Positions 7,565 to 15,160 of a DNA stretch of 54,277 nt are shown in pieces. The DNA is from Akkermansiaceae bacterium (GTDB lineage Bacteria > Verrucomicrobiota > Verrucomicrobiia > Verrucomicrobiales > Akkermansiaceae): the NCBI GenBank assembly GCA_015062055.1, contig SUVK01000012.1, positions 1 to 54,277 of the forward strand, in the 5' to 3' direction. Position numbers and translations under genes: made by a program. A model generated the notes under the pieces. It ran no database searches and was not told where the DNA came from. It was given only the letters and a program-made list of their open reading frames with translations. Each line of letters begins with the position of its first letter. Positions within the stretch are counted from its first letter, which is position 1.

Positions 7565-7674
7565 AGCTCCCCACTCAGATTGCATACTCTGATGACGTGG
7601 AAGAAATCATCACCGTTTATGTTGGAGTTGTCGTTATGGAAGATGAACTGAAATTCTGATTCCGCCATGCGCAT
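7528..7674 (-). pseudogene. truncated ORF running into the MITE-like element
   Basis: Minus-strand frame from ATG 7674 (MRMAESEFQFIFHNDN) through NGDDFFHVIRVCNLSGEL, then into the element, which supplies the stop at 7528. The composition looks protein-coding and its end coincides with the element edge, suggesting a gene cut by insertion or rearrangement. No family recognised; a chance ORF is possible. Confidence 0.35.
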
Positions 7675-7766
7675 GAACGTATCATTATCAAATTGCAGGG
7701 TGATTGTAGGAAAAACATGTTATATTGTGCACGATTCGTTTTAGTGGGGGCAGTATAGATAGCGCA

Positions 7767-8036
7767 TTACGGTGGTGGATTATCGAGGGCGGCCGGGTCG
7801 AGCGGCGGCGGGAGGAAGCTGAGTAATTGGAGGATTTCATCGGCCGAGGGGGAGCTTTTTTGTTCTGCGGGCGAGGCAGCTTTGGCATCGGCCTCTGCTT
7901 GCAGTTGAGCCAGTTTGGTATCTTCTGCTAGGGCTTTGAATTTATCAGCTTGGCTGAACTCGCCGCTATCGTCTCGAAAGATAACGGCAAGCCAGTCGCG
8001 TTTTTCGTCAATACTCAGGTGGCGTTTTTTTCGCAT
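7767..8036 (-). CDS. phage protein, possible small terminase subunit
   Basis: 89 aa. A basic N-terminus (MRKKRHLSIDEKRDWLAVIFRDDS) precedes a helix DKFKALAEDTKLAQLQAEA and a Pro-rich tail. The pattern of an N-terminal helical DNA-binding segment followed by a KALE-like helix resembles small terminase subunits, which recognise phage DNA for packaging. It is 9 bp downstream of the winged-helix gene on the same strand. The assignment is weak; it could be any small phage protein. Confidence 0.5.
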   Translation of the reverse strand: MRKKRHLSIDEKRDWLAVIFRDDSGEFSQADKFKALAEDTKLAQLQAEADAKAASPAEQKSSPSADEILQLLSFLPPPLDPAALDNPPP

Positions 8037-8045
8037 GAGAGGGAG

Positions 8046-8333
8046 TTAATGGGGGGCGGGCAAGAAGGAGAAAATGCTTGCCACGAGTTGTTTGCCTTTG
8101 GCGGTGAGGCGGTAGTAGCACCAATCACCGCAAATGTCGGTCACCAGCTCTTCGGCTTTGAGGCGGCGCAGGCAAATCGTGCAGGTGCTGACGGTAAGAC
8201 CCAGGGTGCCGGCAATATCGGCGCTGGTTTCGAGCCCGGCTGCCAGGCCGAGCAGTACGCGTTGCATGCTCTCTGTGTGGGGTTCCTCGGACAGAGAACG
8301 CAACAAACGACACGCAAAATCAATGGCTTTCAT
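8046..8333 (-). CDS. winged-helix DNA-binding phage protein
   Basis: 95 aa. A helical N-terminus is followed by a helix-turn-helix (TSADIAGTLGLTVSTCTICLRRLKAEELV) and a wing (DWCYYRLTAKGKQL), a MarR/ArsR-like arrangement. It lies in the leftward arm of the phage module between the possible small terminase and an AT-rich gap with DnaA-box matches. It is likely a regulator or a packaging/replication-associated DNA-binding protein. Confidence 0.7.
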   Translation of the reverse strand: MKAIDFACRLLRSLSEEPHTESMQRVLLGLAAGLETSADIAGTLGLTVSTCTICLRRLKAEELVTDICGDWCYYRLTAKGKQLVASIFSFLPAPH

Positions 8334-8348
8334 AATAAATAGAGGTAC

Positions 8349-8438
8349 TTATTCACATTTGTGGATAAGTTGTTTAATGATTTAATGGTAAGTGGATTAA
8401 ATAGGTTATTATCATACTTGTTCACAATTTTATTCACA
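8349..8438. other. cluster of three DnaA-box matches in an AT-rich gap
   Basis: TTATTCACA at 8349-8357 (+), TTATCCACA at 8360-8368 (-) and TTATTCACA at 8430-8438 (+) all match TTATNCACA. A fourth near-match, TTGTTCACA, is at 8419-8427. Between them lies an AT-rich stretch with TTTAATGATTTAATGG and TTATTATCATAC, in surroundings that are strongly GC-rich. Candidate initiation or DnaA-titration site. No dnaA or replication initiator gene is in the window. Confidence 0.5.
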
Positions 8439-9048
8439 AATGGTGGTGAGAATGTGCGGAAGATTTCAGGAGGTTGTGCAGGGGGTGAGAGTCGTTGGAG
8501 TGAGATTGTACGGCGTTGAAATGCGCGGCTTTGGGTAGCACGATGCGGTTGTATTCGTCCATGAGCATTTGGCGGGCGGTGGTGCTGGCGGTGAGAGGCA
8601 CACAAAGCTTGCAGGCCAGCAGAGTGCAAAAGGCATCTGTAAAAAGCGGGTCGAAGAGGGTGGTGTCTTCAACATCGCTGATGTAGCGCAGCCGAATCGT
8701 CTTTTGAGGGCAAAAGATGGCACGGCCACGCAGCGTCCAGCCGGGGGAGGAGACCTCGAGCACGCGCAGGCAGTCTAGGGGGAGGGTGTGTTGCAGGTGG
8801 CGTGGCAGGTCCGAGGAGTCGGGGGACGGGGTTTCGGCACTGGTAAGGGTGGCGATGGTGGTGGCAAAGCTCCAGCGGTTAGAGACGAGCACCTCTCTGC
8901 GGGTGGGGTGGTAGTGCATGTAGCAGAGTCTGGCGGCGGGCGAGCCGTTGAGATCTATGCCGGCCAGGGGGGCTTCGCCTAGCTTGGCCAGGGCGAGGTT
9001 GCATATTTGGAGGGGTGATAGCAGCTTTGAGTCGGAGGCGTTTATCAT
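8434..9048 (-). CDS. phage tail tubular protein A-like (T7 gp11 family)
   Basis: 204 aa. The N-terminal motif LQICNLALAKLGEAPLAGID, followed by AARLCYMHYHPTRREVL and NRWSFA, is the signature of T7 gp11-type tail-tube adaptors, which dock below the portal in podoviruses. The helix MLMDEYNRIVLPKA near residue 165 is also typical. Length matches the family (about 190-210 aa). It is divergent from the portal arm and its stop overlaps a DnaA-box match at 8430-8438. Confidence 0.8.
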   Translation of the reverse strand: MINASDSKLLSPLQICNLALAKLGEAPLAGIDLNGSPAARLCYMHYHPTRREVLVSNRWSFATTIATLTSAETPSPDSSDLPRHLQHTLPLDCLRVLEVSSPGWTLRGRAIFCPQKTIRLRYISDVEDTTLFDPLFTDAFCTLLACKLCVPLTASTTARQMLMDEYNRIVLPKAAHFNAVQSHSNDSHPLHNLLKSSAHSHHHL

Positions 9049-9176
9049 GGTGGTGTGATGGTGGGTTATATGAAACGGCTACAATGTGGCACAGCGAGGT
9101 GCCGAAATCAACAAAAAGCGTTGATACGCCGACACTTTTCAAATTTGACGCAGTGGCAGCGCAAGCACAAAATTTC

Positions 9177-9205
9177 TTGCGCAGCTGCGGCAGTGGGAGT
9201 ATTCT
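9177..9205 (+). promoter_or_regulatory. promoter of the rightward phage arm
   Basis: TTGCGC-N17-TATTCT, ending 8 nt before ATG 9214. The -35 lies inside an inverted repeat GCGCAAG/CTTGCGC (9159-9182) that could be an operator. Confidence 0.5.
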
Positions 9206-9213
9206 GCAGAGCA

Positions 9214-9585
9214 ATGAACACGGATGCCACCACCACCGCACAACAGTATTACGCTTGGGCCGGACGAGATTTCGCGGCCGATGCGTACAGCTTGGCCCTC
9301 AACCCGCAAGGGGTGATGGTCTATACACCGCAGCTGGTGGTGATGATGAAGCCTGTGGATAGCAGGCAACCGCAAGAGTGGGCAGAGTTGGCACACAGCC
9401 CGCAGCAGCCGGATGCTTGGTACGTACACCTGTTGGTCGGCGATATGAAGACGGCCCGGCAGATGGCGCACCTGGTAGCGGCGTACCGCTGGGTGTGTTT
9501 TCAGCGCGGGCGGCGCAACACCCGCCTGCATTGCTTGCCTTGGGCGCGCATCCTTTCTCCGCACAAAAATACAAACAACAACTAA
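9214..9585 (+). CDS. phage-associated hypothetical protein
   Basis: 123 aa from ATG 9214, chosen because the proposed -10 box ends 8 nt upstream. The open frame continues upstream to 9055, but that part overlaps the promoter. It contains ALNPQGVMVYTPQLVVMM and a region rich in Trp/His/Arg ending HKNTNNN. There are no membrane segments and no recognised catalytic motif. It is first in a rightward string with the portal gene, so a structural or assembly role is likely. Confidence 0.7.
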   Translation: MNTDATTTAQQYYAWAGRDFAADAYSLALNPQGVMVYTPQLVVMMKPVDSRQPQEWAELAHSPQQPDAWYVHLLVGDMKTARQMAHLVAAYRWVCFQRGRRNTRLHCLPWARILSPHKNTNNN

Positions 9586-9597
9586 GAAAGTCAGATT

Positions 9598-9807
9598 ATG
9601 GGATTCGCCATAAAAACCCCGAAAGCACCGCCTGTTAACACCGAGCCGCCCGTGGTGGCCGATACGCAGGATACCGATACGCAAGCCGGCTATGAGCAAA
9701 AGTCTGCCCGCCGCCGTGGCTTGCTCTCTACCATACTCACCAACAACGGCAAGCGGGGTAGCCTGGCCCCGGCTGCACCGCCTACCGATAACACCACCTT
9801 GGGTTGA
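9598..9807 (+). CDS. small phage hypothetical protein upstream of portal
   Basis: 69 aa, Pro/Thr-rich, with the short motif ARRRGLLSTILTNNG. Small proteins with an RRG-STILT-G motif are commonly found next to portal genes of podoviruses. It ends 6 bp before the portal start, in the same operon. Confidence 0.65.
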   Translation: MGFAIKTPKAPPVNTEPPVVADTQDTDTQAGYEQKSARRRGLLSTILTNNGKRGSLAPAAPPTDNTTLG

Positions 9808-9813
9808 TACGCC

Positions 9814-11535
9814 ATGCAAAAAGATACGATACTGAGCGCCTACCATGCCTTGTGTGCTGCCCGCTCCCCGTGGGAGGGGTGGTGGAATACCCTGCGGCAC
9901 TATGTGTTGCCGTCTCGCTTGCACGAGGAGGAGAGTGTGCCCGATGCTGCCGACCACCCGCACGCGCTGGGCGATACCACGGCTGTAGAAGCCTGCCAAA
10001 AACTGGCCGGTGGCCATATGAGCTACATATGCCCCGGCAACGAGATGTGGTTCAAATGGAGCAGCCCCGAGCCACAAGCCGGCGACGAGGCCGATGCCTG
10101 GTATGCTCGCTGCTCCGAGATTGCCAACCGAGAGCTTGCCCTGAGCAACTTTTATACCGAGCTGCATGAGTGTTTTCTGGACCGCGTGGGGCTGGGCACG
10201 GGCAGTATGTTTTGCGGCAGCACACGCAGCGGGCACCTCATGTTCCGCCATGTGCCGTGCGGTCAATTCGTGTGTGCCGAAAATGATGAAGGCGTGGTCG
10301 ATACCTACATGCGCGAGTTTACCTTCACCCCGCACCAAGCCGTGGCGCAGTTCGGCCGCAAAGCCCTGGGGGCTCGTGCGCGCTCTCTGGCAGAGCACGC
10401 CCGCAGCGAGCACGAGGGCTGCCTGCGCTTTCTGCATATTGTGCGCCCCCGCGAAAAACGCGACCCCCGCAAAGAAAACGCTCGCCATATGCCCTGGCAA
10501 AGCCTTTATTACAGCATAGACGACAACTGCGTGGTAGAGGAAAGCGGCTACCGCGAAATGCCCTACATGGTTACGCGCTTTCTCAAATGGGGCGAGGCCC
10601 CCTATGGCTTGGCCCCGGCGCGCTTGGTGTACCCCGATATTCGCCAAGCCCAGTTCCTCAACCGCATACTCGATATGCTGGGCGAGGTTGCTGCCTTCCC
10701 CCGTATTCTCGAGCTGGCTAACCAAGTGGGCGAGGTTGATTTACGCGCCGGCGGGCGTACCCTCATCAGCCCCGATAGTGCCAGCCTCGGCTTTCCCAGA
10801 GAATGGGCCACCCAAGGCAGGTACGATGTCGGCATGGACCGCCTGCGCAGTAAGCAAGATGCCATTAACCGCGCCTTCTTTGTACCCATGCTCGAGCTGT
10901 GGGGCGAGCGCAAGGCGCAAATGACCGCAGCCGAGGTATATGCGCGAGAAAACGAGCGAGTGATGCAGTTTTCGCCCTCGTTCTCGCTCTTTACGGCAGA
11001 TTTTCGCCCCCTTATGGAGCGCGTGTTTGCCCAGCTGTGCCGCTTGGGTAAGTTCCCCAAGCCGCCGGCAAGCGTGTTGCGCGCAGACCGCAAGGGCGAG
11101 CTTACCATTGCAGAGCCGCACGTGGTGTACCAAGGGCGCATAGCCATGGTGCTGCGCCGCATACGCGCCGAGGGAATCGAGCGCACCCTGCAACGCATGC
11201 ATGCCATGTTGCCGCTGGATGCTCAGCTGATAGATCATTTGGATACAGACAAGACGTTTCGTCTGGCGGCGAGACTTGATGGAGTGCCCGAGGATGTGCT
11301 GCGTGCGGAGCACCGCGTGATGCGTCTGCGCCGCGAGCGCGAGGAGCAAGCTGCCGCCACCGCTGCCGCTGCGGCCGGGGAGCCGCCTGCCACGCCCGAG
11401 CCGGTGGGAGATGCCGGCCCGCCGTTGGCAGAGTTGCTCCCCGGGGCGGAATCTGTGCCTGCCGCCGCCCCGCCCCGCAAGCCACGCCGCCCCAAACGCC
11501 CCAAGTATGAGCAGGCAGACCTGCCGCTGGTGTGA
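9814..11535 (+). CDS. podovirus head-to-tail connecting (portal) protein
   Basis: 573 aa. Matches the T7 gp8-like head-tail connector family: N-terminal helix with WEGWWNTLRHYVLPSR, PGNEMWFKW, an ANREL/LDRVGLGTGSMF segment, and the conserved central block YGLAPARLVYPDIRQAQFLN, then TAAEVYARENERVMQFSP. It forms the dodecameric ring through which DNA is packaged and to which the tail attaches. The C-terminus (from about 500) is an Ala/Pro-rich low-complexity tail ending KRPKYEQADLPLV. The gene appears intact, although most of the phage is missing. Confidence 0.92.
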   Translation: MQKDTILSAYHALCAARSPWEGWWNTLRHYVLPSRLHEEESVPDAADHPHALGDTTAVEACQKLAGGHMSYICPGNEMWFKWSSPEPQAGDEADAWYARCSEIANRELALSNFYTELHECFLDRVGLGTGSMFCGSTRSGHLMFRHVPCGQFVCAENDEGVVDTYMREFTFTPHQAVAQFGRKALGARARSLAEHARSEHEGCLRFLHIVRPREKRDPRKENARHMPWQSLYYSIDDNCVVEESGYREMPYMVTRFLKWGEAPYGLAPARLVYPDIRQAQFLNRILDMLGEVAAFPRILELANQVGEVDLRAGGRTLISPDSASLGFPREWATQGRYDVGMDRLRSKQDAINRAFFVPMLELWGERKAQMTAAEVYARENERVMQFSPSFSLFTADFRPLMERVFAQLCRLGKFPKPPASVLRADRKGELTIAEPHVVYQGRIAMVLRRIRAEGIERTLQRMHAMLPLDAQLIDHLDTDKTFRLAARLDGVPEDVLRAEHRVMRLRREREEQAAATAAAAAGEPPATPEPVGDAGPPLAELLPGAESVPAAAPPRKPRRPKRPKYEQADLPLV

Positions 11536-11840
11536 AAACGCCCTCCACCCCCCCCCCGAACATTAAGATGACGATGAAAACCACCACCACACCGGCCATA
11601 GAACGCGCCCGCGCCGAGCGCCGCCGTTTGCTGGGCCTTTTCGGCACGGCAGAGGGGCAGCAAGTGCTCGCCGAGCTCGAGGCGCGTTTCGAAACCGACC
11701 TGCCGGTTTTTCAAGGCAAGCCCGGCAGTTACGACCCGCTGGATGCCATGCGCCGAGATGCCCACCGCGAGGTCTTTTTGGTGATTCGACACCAACTCGC
11801 CCTCGCTCGCCTGGAAAATGCCCCACCACATGAACCATAA
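11532..11840 (+). CDS. Bbp19-like phage protein
   Basis: 102 aa from a GTG overlapping the portal stop (GTGA); an ATG at 11568 or 11574 is also possible. The core LGLFGTAEGQQVLAELEARF followed by PLDAMRRDAHREVFLVIR fits the Bbp19-like family, small proteins encoded between portal and scaffold in many podoviruses. The function is not well defined. Translational coupling to the portal supports a virion-assembly role. Confidence 0.75.
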   Translation: MKTPSTPPPNIKMTMKTTTTPAIERARAERRRLLGLFGTAEGQQVLAELEARFETDLPVFQGKPGSYDPLDAMRRDAHREVFLVIRHQLALARLENAPPHEP

Positions 11841-11852
11841 TAAACCTTCTTT

Positions 11853-12734
11853 ATGAAAACAACAGAAAAACAACATGATACAGAAGATGCCGTGCGCCCC
11901 GAAGAGGCCGCTGCCATCCCCACGCCACAGGTGCCTGCCACCGCCGATGAAAACACCGCCCCGCCCGCACCTTCACCCATTACAGATGCCGACGGCGCTT
12001 TCTCGCCCGAGTGGTACACCCGCTTCGAGGAGCTGCAACCCTATGCCGCCACCCTCGCCAAGTTCCGCCGACCCGAGGCCTTGGCCAAAAGCTACGCCAA
12101 CCTCGAGCGCCTGCGTGGCTACCCCGCCACCACCGACTCGCCGCGCATGGAGGCCTTTCGCCATGCGGTGGGGCTGCCGGCTACAGCGCAAGAGTTTACG
12201 CTGACCCGCCCCGATAACACCCCCGATGAGATATGGGACGACGCCTTGGCTGCTTCTCTGGCCCAAGTGGCCTACGAGCACGGCGTGCCCGCCCCCGCCA
12301 TGGCTGCCCTTTGCGAGCATTATACCCAAGAGGGGCGCCTCGCTTTGCAGGCTGCTCAACTCGCCCGCCAAGAAGCCGTAGAACATGCTGAAACCGAGCT
12401 GCGCGAAGATTGGGGCAGCAGCTACGAGGCCAACATGAACAGCATTGGCAATGTGCTGCGTACCCTCGGCTCTCGCGCCGGGGTGGATGTAGCGCAGTTG
12501 ATGGATAATCCCGCCTTGCGTGCCGATGCAGACTTTGCTCGCCTTATGCTGGCGGCTGCCTCTTTGGTAGAAGAAGCCCCCATGCACCGTGGCGCCCCTA
12601 TCGACTCTCGGGATGAAGCCCACCGCATTGCTCACGACCCCGCTCACCCCCTGCACGAGGCTTACATGCGTACCTCGCATCCGCGCCACAAATACGCTAA
12701 CGAGATGTACGACCGCCTCGCCTTCGGGCGCTGA
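11853..12734 (+). CDS. phage capsid assembly scaffolding protein-like
   Basis: 293 aa. An acidic, Pro-rich N-terminus is followed by FRRPEALAKSYANLERLRG, a motif common in tailed-phage scaffold proteins, then long helical segments and a C-terminal part DEAHRIAHDPAHPLHEAYM...HKYANEMYDRL. In intact phages the major capsid gene follows; here the gene is followed by a terminator and the host gene rph in opposite direction, so the cluster ends abruptly. Confidence 0.75.
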   Translation: MKTTEKQHDTEDAVRPEEAAAIPTPQVPATADENTAPPAPSPITDADGAFSPEWYTRFEELQPYAATLAKFRRPEALAKSYANLERLRGYPATTDSPRMEAFRHAVGLPATAQEFTLTRPDNTPDEIWDDALAASLAQVAYEHGVPAPAMAALCEHYTQEGRLALQAAQLARQEAVEHAETELREDWGSSYEANMNSIGNVLRTLGSRAGVDVAQLMDNPALRADADFARLMLAAASLVEEAPMHRGAPIDSRDEAHRIAHDPAHPLHEAYMRTSHPRHKYANEMYDRLAFGR

Positions 12735-12765
12735 TGCCGCCTTGCTGTGCAGGCGAATGGTAAAA

Positions 12766-12808
12766 GAAAATCCCCCGCAGCTGATGTTTCATCAGGGCGG
12801 GGGATTTG
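12766..12808. terminator. bidirectional terminator between phage module and rph
   Basis: Inverted repeat AAATCCCCCGC ... GGCGGGGGATTT with a nested CTGATG/CATCAG stem at the loop. It lies between convergent genes. Confidence 0.8.
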
Positions 12809-12827
12809 AGGTGACTGATGCGGTGCT

Positions 12828-13613
12828 TTATTTAAGCCCGGCAAAGAAATTTTTGAGAGAGGCGAAATCGCTTTCGGTGGGTTGGTCTGCCCGGGCAATG
12901 GCTTCTTTTTGTGCCTTGGTAATGGCGGCAATGCCTTCTGAGGCCAGGGCAAGCATTTGCGCCATTTCATCGGCGGTGAAAACGGCTTCTTCGCCGCTGC
13001 CTTGCACCTCTACATACTGCCCGCCCTCGGTCATAACGATGTTCATGTCCACCTCGGCATCGCGGTCTTCTACATAGCACAGGTCAAGCAAGGGGGTGCC
13101 CTTGAGCTTGCCTACAGATACCGCAGATACCAACTGGCGCATGGGGTTAGCCGGTATCAGCCCCTTGGCCATGATGCGGTTGAGGGCGATGGCGAGTGCC
13201 ACCGCTGCCCCGGTGATAGAGGCCGTGCGCGTGCCACCGTCCGCCTGCAATACATCGCAGTCTATCCACACGGTGCGAGAGCCCAGCGCCTCCAAATCCA
13301 TCACGGCGCGCAGCGAGCGGCCGATGAGACGCTGTATCTCTACGGAGCGGCCATCTTGCTTACCTGCGGCACTGTCGCGCTTTTTGCGGTCTAGGGTAGA
13401 GTACGGCAGCATGGCATATTCTGCCGTCAGCCAGCCACCGGGCACGCCCTGCATCTTCATCCAGCGCGGTACATCCTCCTCTATCGTTACGGCGCATATT
13501 ACACGCGTGTTGCCAAAACATGACAATACCGAGGCCGTGGCATGCGGTGCCACATCCAACACAAATTCCAGCGGGCGCATCTCGTTGAGCGCACGATTAT
13601 TCAAACGTTCCAT
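12828..13613 (-). CDS. rph: ribonuclease PH
   Basis: 261 aa from ATG 13613. Phosphorolytic 3'-5' exoribonuclease that trims tRNA 3' ends. Conserved blocks are visible: NNRALNEMRPLEF at the start, GNTRVICAVTIEE, GWLTAEYAMLP, GRSVEIQRLIGRSLRA (Arg residues that bind phosphate/RNA), DCDVLQADGGTRTASITGA and LDLCYVEDRDAEVDMNIVMT. Length is typical. A GTG at 13619 would lie inside the promoter and is rejected as start. Confidence 0.96.
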   Translation of the reverse strand: MERLNNRALNEMRPLEFVLDVAPHATASVLSCFGNTRVICAVTIEEDVPRWMKMQGVPGGWLTAEYAMLPYSTLDRKKRDSAAGKQDGRSVEIQRLIGRSLRAVMDLEALGSRTVWIDCDVLQADGGTRTASITGAAVALAIALNRIMAKGLIPANPMRQLVSAVSVGKLKGTPLLDLCYVEDRDAEVDMNIVMTEGGQYVEVQGSGEEAVFTADEMAQMLALASEGIAAITKAQKEAIARADQPTESDFASLKNFFAGLK

Positions 13614-13619
13614 ACCCAC

Positions 13620-13648
13620 ACTTTACCACACTCTCCCCCCGCTGGCAA
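13620..13648 (-). promoter_or_regulatory. promoter of rph
   Basis: Minus-strand TTGCCA-N17-TAAAGT, ending 6 nt before ATG 13613; predicts a leaderless mRNA. Confidence 0.6.
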
Positions 13649-13931
13649 TCTTCATTTAGCTCATCCCTTCGCAAACACCGTCATTTTTGTACCTTAATTT
13701 GGTATTCCTTTCATGTTTTTTATATAGAATTGAGATTATTTTGTCCGGAAGACGCGGAGATTTAATCTATGCTCATGGATAGCAATGAGACACAGTGATA
13801 TTTACAAGAAATTATCACTGCCGGGCAAGAGCTGTGTGTTGGTAATATGGTGGAGCATGATTTGCAAATCTGTAAATATCCATCCTCGATAGATACCCAT
13901 CAAAAAGTTTGTTTACTGGCAGATTTTGAGC
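13649..13931. other. intergenic region between rph and recA
   Basis: AT-rich, about 280 bp, no convincing ORF. It holds a perfect 8-bp inverted repeat CAGTGATA/TATCACTG (13793-13820, 12-nt spacer) upstream of the recA promoter, a possible operator or hairpin. I see no sequence I can call a LexA box with confidence. Confidence 0.4.
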
Positions 13932-13960
13932 TTGCAAGACAGGGGGCTAACAGGTAAGCT
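13932..13960 (+). promoter_or_regulatory. promoter of recA
   Basis: TTGCAA-N17-TAAGCT, ending 10 nt before ATG 13971. It rules out the in-frame TTG at 13926 as start. Confidence 0.6.
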
Positions 13961-13970
13961 GGCAGACGAT

Positions 13971-15002
13971 ATGAGTAAAGAACTTTTCCCCGACCAGGAG
14001 AAAATGATGGCCCAGCGCCAGCGCGCGTTGGATGCCGCCATGCTCCAGATTCAGAAAGACTTCGGCGAGAATGCCATTATGCGTCTCGGCGACAAAAAGA
14101 CCATGGAGGTAGAGGTAATCCCCACGGGCAATCTGCTGATAGACCGCGCCTTGGGTGTAGGTGGTTTCCCCCGTGGGCGTATCGTGGAGGTGTTCGGCCC
14201 CGAGTCTTCGGGTAAGACCACGCTAACCCTCACCGTGATTGCCCAAGCCCAGCGGGCGGGTGGATTGGCGGCATTCATTGATGTGGAGCATGCGCTGGAC
14301 CCCGCCTATGCTGCCAAGTTGGGTGTAAACTTGGATGACCTGCTGGTATCTCAGCCCAACAGTGGCGAAGAAGCCCTGCAAATCTGCGAGGCTTTGGTGC
14401 GCTCTAACGCCATCGATGTGATTGTGGTAGACTCCGTGGCTGCTTTGGTGACCAAGCAAGAGCTCGAGGGAGACATCGGCGACAGCACCGTGGGTGCCCA
14501 AGCCCGCTTGATGAGTGCCGCCTTGCGCAAGCTTACCTCCCTTATCTCCAAGGCCCGCACCATCTGCATCTTCACCAACCAAATCCGCGAGAAAATCGGT
14601 GTCATGTTCGGCAACCCCGAGACCACGCCCGGTGGCCGCGCCCTCAAGTTCTATGCCTCCGTGCGTTGCGATATTCGCCGCATCGGCCAAATTAAAGGGG
14701 CAGACGGCACCGTCTCCGGCAACCGTACCAAGCTTAAGGTGGTCAAAAACAAGGTGGCACCGCCCTTTACCGAGTGCGAGTTTGATATCATGTACAACGA
14801 GGGTATCTCCTCCGTCGGTAGCCTTATCGACCTTGCGTTGGAGTACGATGTCATCCAAAAACGCGGCTCTTGGTTCAGCTACAATGGCAGCCAGCTCGCC
14901 CAAGGGCGCGATGCCGCTAAAGAAACCCTGCGCACCAACGAGGCTCTTTATGCCGAAGTCGAAGCGCTGGTGAAGCAGAAGCTCGAAGAGAAGAGCAAGT
15001 AA
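13971..15002 (+). CDS. recA: recombinase RecA
   Basis: 343 aa from ATG 13971. DNA-strand-exchange ATPase of homologous recombination and the SOS response. Walker A is GPESSGKTT, Walker [13 protein letters not shown], the polymerisation motif lies in the N-terminal helix ([15 protein letters not shown]), and loop L2 reads [22 protein letters not shown]. The C-terminal tail is short but Lys/Glu-rich. Monocistronic, with its own promoter and terminator. Confidence 0.98.
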   Translation: MSKELFPDQEKMMAQRQRALDAAMLQIQKDFGENAIMRLGDKKTMEVEVIPTGNLLIDRALGVGGFPRGRIVEVFGPESSGKTTLTLTVIAQAQRAGGLAAFIDVEHALDPAYAAKLGVNLDDLLVSQPNSGEEALQICEALVRSNAIDVIVVDSVAALVTKQELEGDIGDSTVGAQARLMSAALRKLTSLISKARTICIFTNQIREKIGVMFGNPETTPGGRALKFYASVRCDIRRIGQIKGADGTVSGNRTKLKVVKNKVAPPFTECEFDIMYNEGISSVGSLIDLALEYDVIQKRGSWFSYNGSQLAQGRDAAKETLRTNEALYAEVEALVKQKLEEKSK

Positions 15003-15023
15003 TCTGCCCGCTTCTTCACATAC

Positions 15024-15065
15024 AACACCGGCTCGCCCCGTTGACTCGGGTGTGCCGGTGTTTTG
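15024..15065 (+). terminator. recA terminator
   Basis: Stem AACACCGGC / GCCGGTGTT with an inner CCCCG...CGGG pairing, followed by a short T run. Confidence 0.75.
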
Positions 15066-15124
15066 TATTTGGCCGCAACGCCGTGAATACGAGCCATTTT
15101 TCTGCCGACTCACGCGAAACGAGC

Positions 15125-15153
15125 TTGCCATGAGGCCGCTGTGGGGGTAATAT
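15125..15153 (+). promoter_or_regulatory. promoter of the Ppx/GppA-like gene
   Basis: TTGCCA-N17-TAATAT, ending 7 nt before ATG 15161; predicts a leaderless mRNA. Confidence 0.6.
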
Positions 15154-15160
15154 AGAGAGC

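Noticed and set aside
9139-10725. Long minus-strand ORF (528 aa) opposite the portal gene
   Set aside because: Antisense shadow of a GC-rich gene; low-complexity composition and no family features, while the plus strand encodes a clear portal protein.
13926-13970. TTG start 15 codons upstream for recA
   Set aside because: The segment contains the -35/-10 promoter ending at 13960; ATG 13971 fits RecA length.
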